64,000 nucleotides of DNA, taken from the NCBI RefSeq assembly GCF_037975245.1, contig NC_092566.1:10633501-10697500 (forward strand), in the 5' to 3' direction. The notes beneath the pieces are model-generated. The model had not been told where the DNA came from, did no database searches, and was given only the letters and a program-made list of their open reading frames with translations. Origin of the DNA: Apostichopus japonicus. Its lineage: Eukaryota > Echinodermata > Holothuroidea > Aspidochirotida > Stichopodidae. The translations under genes and the position numbers were made by a program. This document shows positions 43,842 through 56,752 of the stretch, one piece after another (position 1 is the first letter of the stretch; each line of letters begins with the position of its first letter).

Positions 43842-46800
43842 CGATAATTCAGACATATTAAACTGTACGATATACAACAAACTGTAAAATAATGCATGTA
43901 CAGTGTGCACTATATTGTGCCATCCAAAAACAAAATATGAAAACTTAATGTCATGATATATATATCTTCTAAAGACAAAATAGATCAAAAATTTCATAAT
44001 AGATCACTTCATAAAACAGAACAGCAACAACAACAAAAATATCAAAACAAACTGAGACATGATCAATACATGTCAAACTGAATAACAGTTCGTGCAAATT
44101 TAAAAATACTCAATGATATATGAAAAAAAAAGGAGGGAAGGGGGGGTGGGGATGTGGAAGAAGAAAAATGTTACATAAATACAGATTTGGAATAATAAAA
44201 AATAGGTGAATATGGTGTCAAAAATGAATCGTGCATGAATATATGTCGTAGACTGCACAGCAAAGCAGCTGATGAATATGCATGAGGTATGATATGTATA
44301 GCATAGCAACAGGTCAGAAGATCAAGCTTTCAATAGTTCTATCTAGATATTTTGGGCAAAAGATGTATATAGAGAGAGGCAGAGAGAGAGCATCTATTAG
44401 TTACTACAGAGTTCTCAAAATGGATCGACTAATTTGCATAAATTTATGAATTATTCATTGACCGATTTGCATTGATCTTTGACTGTTTTATAATCCAACA
44501 GGCAATGTTAGTATAAGCACAGCAGGCTTGGATGCAGTTAGTTGGGTAAATTTTAGGTCTTGAGAGTATTCACATATACAATTGATGACATTATTCTCCT
44601 ATCCATCCCCCACCCCTACCCCAGCACCACCCCCCCCACCCCAGCACTCATTTCAACTATCCGTTCAGTTCCATTGCACGGTTTTGCAATCATCCAATCA
44701 AAAACAAAATTTCATCTTGTCAACTATGTAAAAGGGCAGACTCGACTTTGAAGCACCCACATTTAACCGCCACAATTAATCAAGCAATGATTTTTTTAAG
44801 TAATTTTGGAAAAGAGCATATGTGAATAATCTCCATCGTTTGAAGAAATATAAGAAAAGGTACCGTTTCTTGACCGCTGCGACGCCTATTTTTCCGTCTC
44901 TGTAATTGGAAGGGAGCAAATATGTCGAGAGCACAAGAAGAGAAAAAAAAACATTGGTGAATCTACTGAACATTGAATTTGGAAAAGGAAGTTTAGCAAA
45001 AGTAGGGAAGGCATTTTTATGTCTTGTTTTTTTTTTATATATATATTTTTTATGAGAAAAGCAGGAAAAATACATAAATTTTAAAAGCGATCTAAATGTT
45101 ACTGGTGTGACTTAGTAGCGCGGTGAGCAAGAGCATAAGCTGCAGCAGCTTGCTACAAATTTTTTTTTCTGTGAATCTACAGGATTTTGTGGCTGTGAAT
45201 TGTGAAATGACATGAGAACAAAACATCGACCGTCTGAAATAATTACCTCTAACTAAATGTGGAGGTCGAAAAAAAAAAAATTACAAATAAATACCCCCCC
45301 CCCAAAAAAAAACAGGAGAAGACTTTGTGTCATCCCTGGAAAAAGCAGGGGGTTTTTTTTGTTGCAAAAGCAGCATTTATGAGATGTAAAATGATTTTTC
45401 ATGAATTGGAGATGGTGGTGAGACGATAAATTTAAAATGTTTGCTATCTTGATAACAAAATTTTGGGGGTTTATTTATTTATTTATAGGCAATTGGAAGA
45501 AGACACCAATTGGAAGGGTTATCTTTATTGCTATCCCATTTCACTGGCTTTTCCATAGAATAATTACGTTATTAAAATCGGTATTTGCACAGTTTTGGCG
45601 TAAAAGAAATTTGACACTTCCACTTCAGTAGAAATTGTGCAGTTATTGTAGTTAAAACCATCACTAAAAGTCATATACTTATGCTGAATGGATAATATTT
45701 TTGTAAGTCTGGGAATTTTGACATGTACTTTCTCTTTTATTCTGAAAATGACGTTAAAGTACACAACAAAAAATATTCTGCAAAATGTTGACTTCCAACA
45801 TACTGTATGAAGCAAGTCATAAAATCATTTGCATCCAAGTGTGCATAATTTCCAAGTTTGTCCCAATAAGTGCTGGGTTCTGTCATAATTTCTTTCCCTC
45901 CAATGTTTTCATTGGAGTATCCGCACAGCTGTTTCCATGGTAACATGCACTCAGATCTGAGAAGTGGTGTGTAATTTGGCACATATTCCAATAGACCAAA
46001 CCCAGTCTACATTCTTACAACAGAGGAAGGAAGTTCACTCTTATGTCATATACAGATAGCATACATTTTTTCCCTAAAACTTGTCCAACTGTCTGGTAAA
46101 TGTCAAAGTATCAAGTCAAACCACACAAGTCGCCAAATAATCGAGAACGCCTCTTCGAGACCAAAAAACCACATCTGCGCCTCCTCTATCAGTCACTACT
46201 TACACCATGAAGCATGCAACACTATATACAGACTAACAACATCTAATTCACAAGGTGGGACAAAAGAAGATTAATCACGTCATACATACAGGGACATAGT
46301 TTTCATCCGTTTTCTGTTGAAAAGTAAGAAAATAAACTTCTAGCAGTCCTGGTATTATAGGTATACCCCTCAAATATCTGATCCAACTTGTACCAGTTTT
46401 TTTGGTGATCCCCTGAAGAAGATATATCTTCTGATGGTGAAACCTCTTGATAAAAATATCTTTTTCTACTCTTTTCTTTTCTTTCCTTAATTTTCCTTTT
46501 TTGGTCTTCTCTTTATTTGACCAATTTGGATCAGACATTTTCAAAGCAGTCCATTTCATAAAATCATCAAGAACTTTTCATCATTTATAGATTCAAACAC
46601 AATTATTGAAGGTACATATACCGAACCTCATGAAACCTCGCTGTACTATTTGTTTGCATATGTTCAGGATAACATTCAATTCTGTTCATCGACTGCAGCT
46701 AGTTGAATTGCAGCATAAATTAAAGCTTCGACAAGGTTCTTGCATCTTTCAAACATTTTCTCCCGTTGATGTAAAGTAACCGTTAATCTTCAACCCAAAC

Positions 46801-47635
46801 ATACGGTACCTCATTGAACAGCACAATATATTAATATCATTTTGAGGGCAGATGTGCAACATTTCATATTCTATCATTGTGCCTGTAGTGTGCAGTACAT
46901 ACATGGTGAACGAATTAACTTTTAACAATTACGATGAGTCATTTCATTGCAACATTACTCTCCAAGTGTGGAGTATTGATTTCATGGCACCACATATTGG
47001 ATTTGCAATGACTGCCACACTGATTTCAGCAACTATTGAGAAACAATCATGATTCATACATTGCACAATGTGGAAAGAGCATCTATCTTACATGCACACT
47101 CTATAGCTATAGGCTAAACATTTTAATATAACCCTCACACAAATACATTTCAGACTGTGGTAAATACTGGAATCTTGCCTGCAATAAAACTTAGATTATT
47201 AAAATGTTGGACACTGAACCTCAATCATGAGGCATATTTGAGGTTCCAAAGTCATCTTAACAGATGCTGTTATACATTTTCACAAACGTACGGAAAGCTG
47301 TTAGCGATTCCCTCTACAGCTAAATTGTATCTTTAGCTTGAGAAGGAAAAAGCATATCATGCTCTTCAAGACTGATTGTTGAAGAGACCACCATATTAAA
47401 TCTGGTGTTGTTAACAACAAAAAGAACCAATGTCTGTTTATTCTGTACATGTTTGCAATTGCCATATGCTAATTAACTCTGCCATATACATACAACTCAA
47501 GTATCTGTTTATTTCAAACCTTTATACCGAAGAGGATGGATAATCTTACTGTAACTGCAGCTTGTTATATCAGAACCATTGTCTATTTATTCTGTACGTA
47601 TTAACCACAAATATACATGTATACATAAATATACA
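43842..47635. other. AT-rich noncoding stretch
   Basis: No gene is supported. It holds C-rich DNA at 44605-44645, poly-A and poly-C blocks at 45269-45310 and poly-T at 45352-45360. Several 60-100 codon frames lack motifs. Confidence 0.45.
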
Positions 47636-47737
47636 TATAGTATATATATATATATATATATATATGTGTATATATAAATATACATATATTTACATATACA
47701 TATAGTATATATATGAAGTATATATATTTAAACAGTA

Positions 47738-47790
<53 letters not shown>
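47636..47790. repeat. (TA)n arrays ending in a (GA)n run
   Basis: TA arrays with ATACATATA and AAGTATATA interruptions are followed by about eleven GA units at 47769-47790. Confidence 0.92.
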
Positions 47791-48698
47791 TGAATTAGAT
47801 AGTTAATTTATGAAATCTCAGAACAGGTACTGTACCTAATTGTCTAATACGGCTAAGTACGATACATAATAAAAAATCAACTCAACTGTGTACACCAACC
47901 TGTACGCTGACATTAACAAAGTATGTTCCTCAAAGAACCTTAAGTCGTTTCATTCTGTCCAAAATTTCATTTAATTTAATCTGAACTCACAAAATGGTAC
48001 AGGTAATTGTAAGAGATAAAAATTCATCCAATTACACTCATTGACCTTCAACAGAGCCTCCGGTTGAATCCATAATGTGTACCTCATTGGACCTCAGTCG
48101 TTTTCTTTAATGTGTTGTTACAATTATTCTTGCAAGTACCTCACATTTGCAATTAAAACTTCATGTTCATGGTCATGTTACTCTAGAAATTAATGAGACT
48201 ACAGCAACTCATATAGTGCAACCACACTTTATTACACACCACAGTAATATATATACACATTGGAATTTTGCTCTACAAGCAAGGTACTGAAACTCCCTGT
48301 CTGTATTTTTCAATCTTATCATTTCATATCACTGCAGCCTTATTCACTACTCGGAATAAAAAGGGAAAATAAATTTGTAGCTGACTTGCCTCTTCTTCAT
48401 CTCATTGAGTCTAATGTAAAGTGTGTGTGTGCAGTACTATATGGGGATTATTGTGTGTGCAGACTGAATGCAGCATAGCATGGACACTTAAAAAGTAAAA
48501 TGTCATGTTGTGGATTGGGCTACGGTTAAATTATGCAACAATTGATTTCAGTTTTGTTTTGAATTCTCAACTGATCTCTTTTCTAATCAGTTATTATAGA
48601 AATCAGTTGTTGTATCAGCAAAAATCGTATAGATACTGATCAGATATTGTATCTTCTAGTTTGTTAATTATATTTGTGATGTGCGTTCTTGTATTGGC
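47791..48698. other. Noncoding stretch
   Basis: No supported gene. A 72-codon plus-strand frame at 48260-48478 has no recognisable motif. Confidence 0.4.
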
Positions 48699-48850
48699 TG
48701 ATATCAGTTAATGTATTACAGTACCAGTGAGCTTGCATCTACTGTAGCTGGGATAACTGTTGTTGTATATCAGTTGTTGTAACTGCTGATATAAGTTGTT
48801 GTATTATTGGTTCTTATAAGTTCTCATATCTTAACTGATATTGGTTCTTG

Positions 48851-49022
48851 TATCTAGTGATGGAATTATCAGTTCCTTTTTAGCTACTTATCATTGTTGT
48901 TATTGTTCATGAATTGTAGGTAAACTTCTACAGTCGATTAGTCAATTCAAAAGGAAATTATCAGAATCCATCTTCTTAAGATGAATAAATTGTAAAGCTT
49001 GATAGAAAATGAACATGAATCT
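48851..49022. repeat. Left flanking direct repeat of the minisatellite
   Basis: The segment from TATCTAGTGATGG(A/T)ATTATC through TTATTGTTCATG, CAGTCGATTAGTCAATTCAA, CATCTTCTTAAGATGAATAA to GATAGAAAATGAACAT occurs here and again at about 50754-50928 with roughly one mismatch per ten bases. It therefore separates the diverged left sub-array from the main array. Confidence 0.9.
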
Positions 49023-50753
49023 TGGTTCTTATAAGTTCTTGTATCTTAACTGATATTGTATCAGTTGTTGTATTATTGGTTCTTATTAGTTCTTGTTTCT
49101 TAACTGACATTAGTTCTTGTATCTAGTGATATTAGTTGTTTTATTATTGGTTCTTAGAAGTTCTTGTTTCTTAACTGACATTAGTGATTGTATCTAGTGA
49201 TATCAGTTGTTGTATTATTGGATCTTACAAGTTCTTGTATCTTAACTGATATTGGTTCTTGTATTTAGTGATATCAGTTGTTGTATTATTGGCTCTTACA
49301 AGTTCTTATATCTTAACTGATATTGGTTCTTGTATTTAGTGATACCAGTTGTTGTATAATTGGTTCTTACAAGTTCTTATATCTAAACTGATATTAGTTC
49401 TTGTATCTAGTGATATCAGTTGTTGTATTATTGGATCTTACAAGTTCTTGTATCTTAACTGATATTGGTTCTTGTATTTAGTGATATCAGTTGTTGTATT
49501 ATTGGTTCTTTCAAGTTCTTATATCTTAACTGATATTGGTTCTTGTATCTAGTGATATCAGTTGTTGTATTATTGGATCTTACAAGTTCTTGTATCTTAA
49601 CTGATATTGGTTCTTGTATTTAGTGATATCAGTTGTTGTATAATTGGATCTTACAAGTTCTTGTTTCTTAACTGACATTAGTTCTTGTATCTAGTGATAT
49701 CAGTTGTTGTATTATTGGATCTTATAAGTTCTTGTATCTTAACTGATATTTGTTATTGTATATACTGATATAAGTTGTTGTATTATTGGTTCTTTCAAGT
49801 TCTTGTATCTTAACTGTTATTGGTTCTTGTATCTAGTGATATCAGTTGTTGTATTATTGGTTCTTTCAAGTTCTTGTATCTTAACTGATATTGGTTCTTG
49901 TATTTAGTGATACCAGTTGTTGTATTATTGGATCTTACAAGTTCTTGTATCTTAACTGATATTTGTTATTGTATATACTGATATAAGTTGTTGTATTATT
50001 GGTTCTTTCAAGTTCTTATATCTAAACTGATATTAGTTCTTGTATCTAGTGATATCAGTTGTTGTATAATTGGTTCTTACAAGTTCTTATATCTAAACTG
50101 ATATTAGTTCTTGTATCTAGTGATATCAGTTGTTGTATTATTGGTTCTTACAAGTTCTTATATATCTTCACTGATATTGGTTCTTGTATCTAGTGATATC
50201 AGTTGTTGTATTATTGGTTCATACAAGTTCTTATATCTAAACTGATATTAGTTCTTGTATCTAGTGATATCAGTTGTTGTATAATTGGTTCTTACAAGTT
50301 CTTATATCTAAACTGATATTAGTTCTTGTATCTAGTGATATCAGTTGTTGTATTATTGGTTCTTACAAGTTCTTATATATCTTCACTGATATTGGTTCTT
50401 GTATCTAGTGATATCAGTTGTTGTATTATTGGTTCATACAAGTTCTTATATCTAAACTGATATTAGTTCTTGTATCTAGTGATATCAGTTGTTGTATAAT
50501 TGGTTCTTACAAGTTCTTATATCTAAACTGATATTAGTTCTTGTATCTAGTGATATCAGTTGTTGTATTTTGGATCTTACAAGTTCTTGTATCTTAACTG
50601 ATATTTGTTATTGTATATACTGATATAAGTTGTTGTATTATTGGTTCTTATAAGTTCTTATATCTTAATTGATATTGGTTCTTGTATCTAGTGATACCAG
50701 TTGTTGTATTATTGGTTCTTTCAAGTTCTTATATCTAAACTGATATTAGTTCT

Positions 50754-50928
50754 TGTATCTAGTGATGGTATTATCAGTTCCTTTTATCTACCTTTATTTG
50801 TTATTATTGTTCATGGATTGAAGCTAAATTTCTACAGTTGATTAGTCAATTCAAAAGGACATTATCAGAATTCATCTTCTTAAGATGAATAAATTGTCAT
50901 GCTTGATAGAAAATGAACATTAATCTGA
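50754..50928. repeat. Right flanking direct repeat of the minisatellite
   Basis: Second copy of the non-satellite segment found at 48851-49022, in the same orientation. It contains the palindrome ATCTTCTTAAGATGAAT (near-perfect around CTTAAG). Confidence 0.9.
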
Positions 50929-53630
50929 GTAACTAACCTCTAGAATTACTAACAAAAATTGACCCAATATGACATTGTACAATCTGATCATGTGTTTGTT
51001 TATATGTTTGTGTTTATATATTTGTTTGTGATCATGTGCTTGTCTGATAATCATTTGAAAATATATGTTGGTAACAATTCATCGATGAGCCTCCATCGTG
51101 TAGTAAGTTAAAAACAACCGAGCAGGGTCCTATTGCTAGCTTGACAGTTAATGCATGAACAAATATCCGGACCAGCTATACCATAGTAAGTGCAATACAA
51201 ATGTTGGCCCCTGATGCAAGGATTCGTTTGCAATGTAACTTGCAAAGAAAGGCATCTGTACTTTCTTCTTTCGTCTTCCTTGTCAACAAATGACCAGTGG
51301 ATGTCCCAAGGCAAATCTAATAAATCCCGCATGTAAATTTGTATTCATCATCACCCTCGATGTCCTCTCCACATATACCATAGGAAGGGGTTTTTGCAAA
51401 CGAGACAAAGGGTTGGAAGTCAATTAACTCCTGACTTCAAGGCTTTTTGAATTAGCTCATGTTTTACTTCCTTTTTTTTGTTCTTTTCTTTCTTTTTCCT
51501 ATTTTTTTAACTTTCTTTCAAGAATGATGTTTTGTCACCAGTCACCTGATAGGCTTTTAATATCAGCGAGAGATGCAGGCAAGCAGAAATAATTGCTCCC
51601 TGAAAAAAGGTGATAATGTCGAAGAAAGGAAAGAGAGAGGGAGAGAGAGCATTGCCCTTTGCATGAACAAATGTCATGCACCCAACACAGTAGTTGTTTA
51701 CACGTAGTGATTCATCCGAGAATAGAGTGCAAAACAAGACTTGGCCTTGATTTAGTATTCAAAAGAAGAAGAAGAAGCAGCACATTAGGCTTTACAAATT
51801 TGCAATTTGGCTTTATACATTCCAAAACACATCGCCCACGGACAGCTACTCTTTTGGGAGATGTCGAAGTGATAACAACACTAAATTTTTACTCACAGAA
51901 ATCTATAGACGAGGATGGGTAAAGTGAATTATCAATCCATTAACCATCATCATTAATGTAATTATGTTTAGAGAAAAATAAATTTAATATTTACCAAACA
52001 ACTCCTCCAATGTTAATTTCTATTGATGAGATTAAGATTATTTTCAGGTCCTGTATCAGGACGTCGTTTGTTCAATCAGTCGTGTCACTATCTTATGCGA
52101 GGGCAATTTTACACTTGTTCATTTTCTTTTTATCACCTGTGAAGAGATTAACTCCATAAATTTGCATATTGAAAAATATCCAAAATAGAGGAATACTTTT
52201 CCATAACTGTTTGGGCCAGTTTAGGATAATTTATAAGCTTTGAGTACTATTAAACAGTAGCTATATGATAATTGTCTTTCTGTCTGTTTCGGTTTAATAA
52301 ATTGCATGGAAATGCTGATTACTACTACTATCTCATCAGTTTTGGATAGTCTTAAGTTTCATTTTGCATGTTGATGAAATTTTATCACGAGATCTCAGGC
52401 AGCCATTAAATATGTAGGAAAGCTAACTCACGTAGCAATTCTACTCTTGTTTTTTCGCTTGGTTCTTGGGATTGAAACAAAAGTGGTATATTTAACGCAA
52501 ATGTCTGGCTTTGCAGGCAAAGGAAGAGTAGTCATGACACAACAAACTGACAGTTTTAACACATCACTAATGCTCCACTGATTCGAACATATTTCCAGCT
52601 ACTGAGGTTATGAAAAGTCCGCCATCAGACGTGAAAATTATCTTTAAACGTTCTCGAATCTTGACCTAACGTAAATTTTCTATAGGCTTATAGCTGCTGA
52701 AGCAGCAGGTTTTTTTCCAATTGGCATGAAGCGGTGATGAAAATGCCTAAAATATCAATTTTCAGAAGCGGCAAACTAATTGCTAGACTCTGATAACATT
52801 TTTTAAAAGTAATTTTGATTGCATGTTTTCTTAAAGCAGGGCTTTGATTTGGTGGGAATTGTAATGTTGTAATGGGAATAAATTCTAGTCTTTTGGTTTT
52901 ATATTGCAGGGCTCTATACTGGTCATTTCAATCAAATCTATTATGACATCCAACTTAAAGTACAAGCTATGACCAAATCATGCACTACTGGTTAAAATAA
53001 GTTAATGTACTAGACTTGAGTGGCCAATCTCCCCCCTTGACCCTCTATAAAACTATATATCAACCTCCATAATGTCTCTCTTTAACCCTAACAACAGTTC
53101 ATCCTTCTCCCAATCTATCTGAGAATTCACAAGCATGGAAACAGCTACCAAATTGCAAGTCTGCATTTACCACTGTTCTTGCGTTAATCGACCTACAGAT
53201 TGTTGCCATAAGTTTTGTTTCTACCACGAGATCGAGAGTAAACTGCATTTCAAGCCATGAATCACAGAAAATATGGCCTAATAAAATGCTCAAACATGTA
53301 CATCTACCAGTTCCATAAAGATGTTTTCTCTCTCGCAAGTTGGGGAAGTTTCTCTCTCTGCGGACACACAATGGCGAGTAAACATGTATACTACCTTCTC
53401 TATAATGAGCAGTCAGTTTATGAGCGATGAATTTGTCAGAGACCGCAGCTTATAGCACGCAGTATTGTTGTACCTTTGAGCCGCTATTGGAATCGGCTTT
53501 CAAGCATTTCCTGAGCAGTCTGTCTTTATCCTGCATTCCATTTATTTCAACAACGGAATACAAATTCCACCAAGAGATAGGTATTCCAAGCATTTCGATG
53601 TGTAACTATAACACATAACGGCCGAAGAGT
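50929..53630. other. Noncoding stretch
   Basis: No supported gene. An 87-codon plus-strand frame at 51659-51922 ends at a possible GTAAAG donor, and a 90-codon minus-strand frame lies at 53099-53371. Neither has a recognisable motif. CpG density rises from about 53380 to 53670. Confidence 0.4.
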
Positions 53631-53667
53631 ATTCCGTCGGGAGAGCGCGATATCATCGCGACGGAAT
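53631..53667. other. Compound CpG-rich hairpin
   Basis: CGCGAT, ATC, ATCGCG (53646-53660) is a perfect 6-bp stem with a 3-nt loop. It is bracketed by ATTCCGT (53631-53637) and ACGGAAT (53661-53667), a perfect 7-bp outer inverted repeat, with an 8-nt one-sided bulge (CGGGAGAG). Four CpGs fall within this 37-bp element, in an otherwise AT-rich context. It may be a dyad-symmetric protein-binding site or an RNA hairpin; neither is shown. Confidence 0.4.
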
Positions 53668-56600
53668 CATCTCTACAGGAAATTAGATGGCTTGTAATTT
53701 AACCACGCTGGAAACTATTGATGGCTAATCATAATCCCCAATGTTTACTTCCATTCTGTTCTTCAGAACATTCTTTCTTTACAAATGTTTACACTTTATG
53801 ACATACATGCTTACAGTATGGACAAAATACTTCCAAGTTGTTGTTCTTTTTGGTTTTCTTTTTGTGTGGTTTTTTTTTGGGGGGGGGGGTAGTTTTTTGG
53901 CTTTTGCATTCTCTAATTCATGATTGTGAATATCTTGTTTCTAACTCAGATGAGAAGTGTGATGAATGAAACAGACTCTCTGATCATATATAGATTCAAA
54001 AAAGAAAACGAAGAATACATTATAAAAGCCTTGCTACTTAAATACAAAACATTTTATATGTCGACTGCCCTTGACTTAAAGAAACAGAAGTCAATAGTTT
54101 CTTGAAATCCCAGTCAGCTCTGGCTAGTGACGAGTAACTAGAAGGTAGGGTGCCCTCTATACTGTACGGGACACTAAAGGCATACAGTATAGAAAAACAA
54201 TCAAAATCATAGTACATGTAACATAACAATGAGTATAGACGATGTAATTATAATGGTATCGGGAGGAAAAGATTCGGCCCAGAATTACAGCATAATGCAG
54301 AATAGAAATCTAGCACCGTACATGCACATGATATCCATATTCACCATGACTGTAGATAAGGGGGCTATAAAACTACTCTGATAATATCATTCTGTATAGT
54401 GTTTCATGATAATCTTACTTTCTAAATACTGGGAACAATGCACATTCGAGATGGCTGGGTAGTTGGATAATTGCAGCTACCGGCGTCCTACTGCCCCCTG
54501 CCCTACAAGATATCCCCAAACCCGCTTGAAAAAGAACGTGTTAGACACTTTGAATGGTAGAATGAGAAGGAAGGGAAATGACCAGAGGGGCCGGTCATAG
54601 AGGGCGCACAGGTTACCAAGACATTCTAAACATGGTAGAAAGTGGTGCTACAGTTGTGAGGAGACATGTAAGCGAGGAGTGAAGTAAATTCACAATAACT
54701 TCTATATTTTTGAAGTGTAAGCTTTCTTCACCTTCTGTCAGATTTGGCCACTGCAGACCTTTTACCATTGATCAGTGATATTACCAGCAACACAGAACTC
54801 ATTAAAAGGCACTGTGGGCGAAATGTGGTATATTAGTTACAGTGTCTACCCCACAATCATTACAGTTTTCCTGAGTCAAAGCCCCATCAGGGACCAGATT
54901 TTGTTACCTAATCACTTTTATGAATAATGGGGTCAACACTGATGACCTTTTAAAAGATGATGCAAAATTAAATTGTAATATGTGGCATTAGAATTAGTAC
55001 TGTTAGTGGCCCAGGTTGTATTTCTCTAGTTTACTCAGTCCTGTTGGTCAAAGAGATGACCCTTTAAACATCAGAGGCTCAACAATAAAAGTGGCTGGAA
55101 CACATAGTTTAAACACAAAGACCACGAGGTCAGTTTTTCAGATGCAGTCGAAAGCATTAAATACTTTTATCGCCTCCAAATGACACATTTAGAATGTGTT
55201 ATGAATTTGTCTAGGACAAACAGTGTTGATTCAAATGTCATTCAAGGATGCTCTTTTGTTCATATGGTGTCTGAAAGAACACATATTTTTTTTTCTAATT
55301 TTTTAGAATATAAAAATTCAAACATTCAGTCCTGCACTGAGAAACCGATTTCATCATCAATTCAGTCTTTAAAGGAACCTTCCAGATATAGCATATACAG
55401 TATTTTAAAGGTGATTAACCTTGAAAACCTGAACGTCTATATATAGAAACGGTACTACCTCTCAAATTCCCCCCTTTGTTTTTCTTAAGTCATCTTTTAA
55501 GTTCTCAAAATATTTTACCCATGTGACATCCTACAGCCTCTGTTTTTATTATTTCAATATACCTATACAGTGTAGTTTATATTACATTCAAAAGTGCATA
55601 CACAGATGCATGTTGTGCAACTGTCCACGTGCCTGCCTATTCAGGGTAAAATTGCGCAGTATAGTGTTGCTCAGCACTAAATTGAGTACACTTCATTATA
55701 TAGGACAAAATAATTATAACAGAAAATCATCTGTTTCAAAGAAAATTGGTCCTGCATGTGTCTAATGTTATCAATTTGACATTCTTTTGCCCTGAATTAA
55801 AAAACTGCAAGAATCTTCTATAAATACCATCTTCCCCATTGCGACAGACAAAAGTCTTAATTGTTTCTGAGTAAAACGAACAAAGTGATTTGGCACACTG
55901 GTAATGTTGACAATCATAAGTTGCTCTTGTACCGTCGTCAAGGTCCTTTTTACCCCCTTTTGACAGGACTGAGATATTTTAATGGCAAGATAGCAACGGG
56001 CAAAAAGGCTCATGGCTTTCGTAAGATGACAAGTAGAGATCTGAAGCACAACAGGACTCCTGATGGTCCAAACAGATGTCTGGTGTCAGCGGTCTTTTTA
56101 ATTGATTGGTCGAGACATGTTTCATTTAATACCAGGACTTTCTTTAATGAGCACAATCAAGTGGGCAGAGAAGGACATGCACTTATTGGTGTGTGTGGTG
56201 CGGGGGGGGGGGGGGGGAGGTAGAGAGGGACGCATCTCATCAATATGTAGATGTACCATATGGAAGGCCATATATATCTGAGAGATGGTCATCTCAAGAG
56301 GAAAGATGAACATAATTGAAGCGAGATATTTAATAATTAGGCCATTTATCAAATAGAAAAGTATATCAAGAAAATCAAGGATTAATAACTGAAATATGTT
56401 TCAAATGACTGGATCCCTTTAAGGTCATTGCATCATCTACAGATATCAAGGGAATGGGGGGAGGTGTTGAAGCTGTCACCATGGTACATGGTACTTTTCA
56501 ACACATGTTGGTAGGGATGTTAAAAGCAGTTTTTTTATATCATGCTTGAAAACTTTGTTGGCGTGAAGCGTAAAAATAAATTTTGCTGAAAATGCCTCCC

Positions 56601-56702
56601 ACATCGCTGCCAATGGCACTTCCCAGGCCTTGTTAGTTGCATCTAAGCAGTTTCTATTTGAAATTACTAGCGATATCATAAAAAAATACAAAAATATGCT
56701 CG
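53668..56702. other. Noncoding stretch
   Basis: No supported gene. It contains a T/G homopolymer junction at 53872-53890 and a run of 16 G at 56202-56217. A 120-codon plus-strand frame at 55861-56223 starts from TTG, not ATG, and ends in the poly-G tract. It shows no domain. Confidence 0.4.
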
Positions 56703-56752
56703 AGGGGGGAGTGGTCGCCCCCTATGCCCCCCCCCCTTGGCTACGCGCCTGA
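56703..56752. mobile_element. Solo hAT-like terminus
   Basis: The sequence ends CCCCCTTGGCTACGCGCCTGA, whose reverse complement TCAGGCGCGTAGCCAAGGGG matches a frequent type of hAT/MITE terminus in invertebrate genomes (from memory). The C-rich GCCCCCTATGCCCC block just inside is also typical. Sequence at 56555-56600 (GTTGGCGTGAAGCGTAAAAA, TTTTGCTGAAAATGCCTCC) may belong to the same element's interior. No opposite terminus was located, so the left boundary is unknown. Confidence 0.4.

Larger units (their letters stand above)
48699..50928. repeat. Large 71-bp minisatellite with higher-order structure and direct flanking repeats
   Basis: The consensus unit is about 71 bp: GATATCAGTTGTTGTATTAT, TGGTTCTTACAAGTTCTTAT, ATCTTAACTGATATTGGTTC, TTGTATCTAGT. 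The main array is 49023-50765 (about 24 units), with a more diverged portion at 48699-48858. Variant units (TCTTTCAAG, GGATCTTAC, TATTTGTTATTG, a +2 TATATCTTCACTG form) alternate, and a three-unit block of about 213 bp is duplicated at roughly 50070-50283 and 50283-50496. Each unit has ATATCAGTT and AACTGATAT, an inverted pair able to form a hairpin. No coding frame crosses the array. Confidence 0.95.

Noticed and set aside
48699-50928. Possible CRISPR-like or coding repeat array
   Set aside because: Units are contiguous and diverge gradually with no unique spacers, and no frame is open. It is a minisatellite.
55861-56223. 120-codon plus-strand frame
   Set aside because: It starts from a non-ATG codon, ends by reading a poly-G tract as glycine, overlaps an equally open opposite frame and has no domain.
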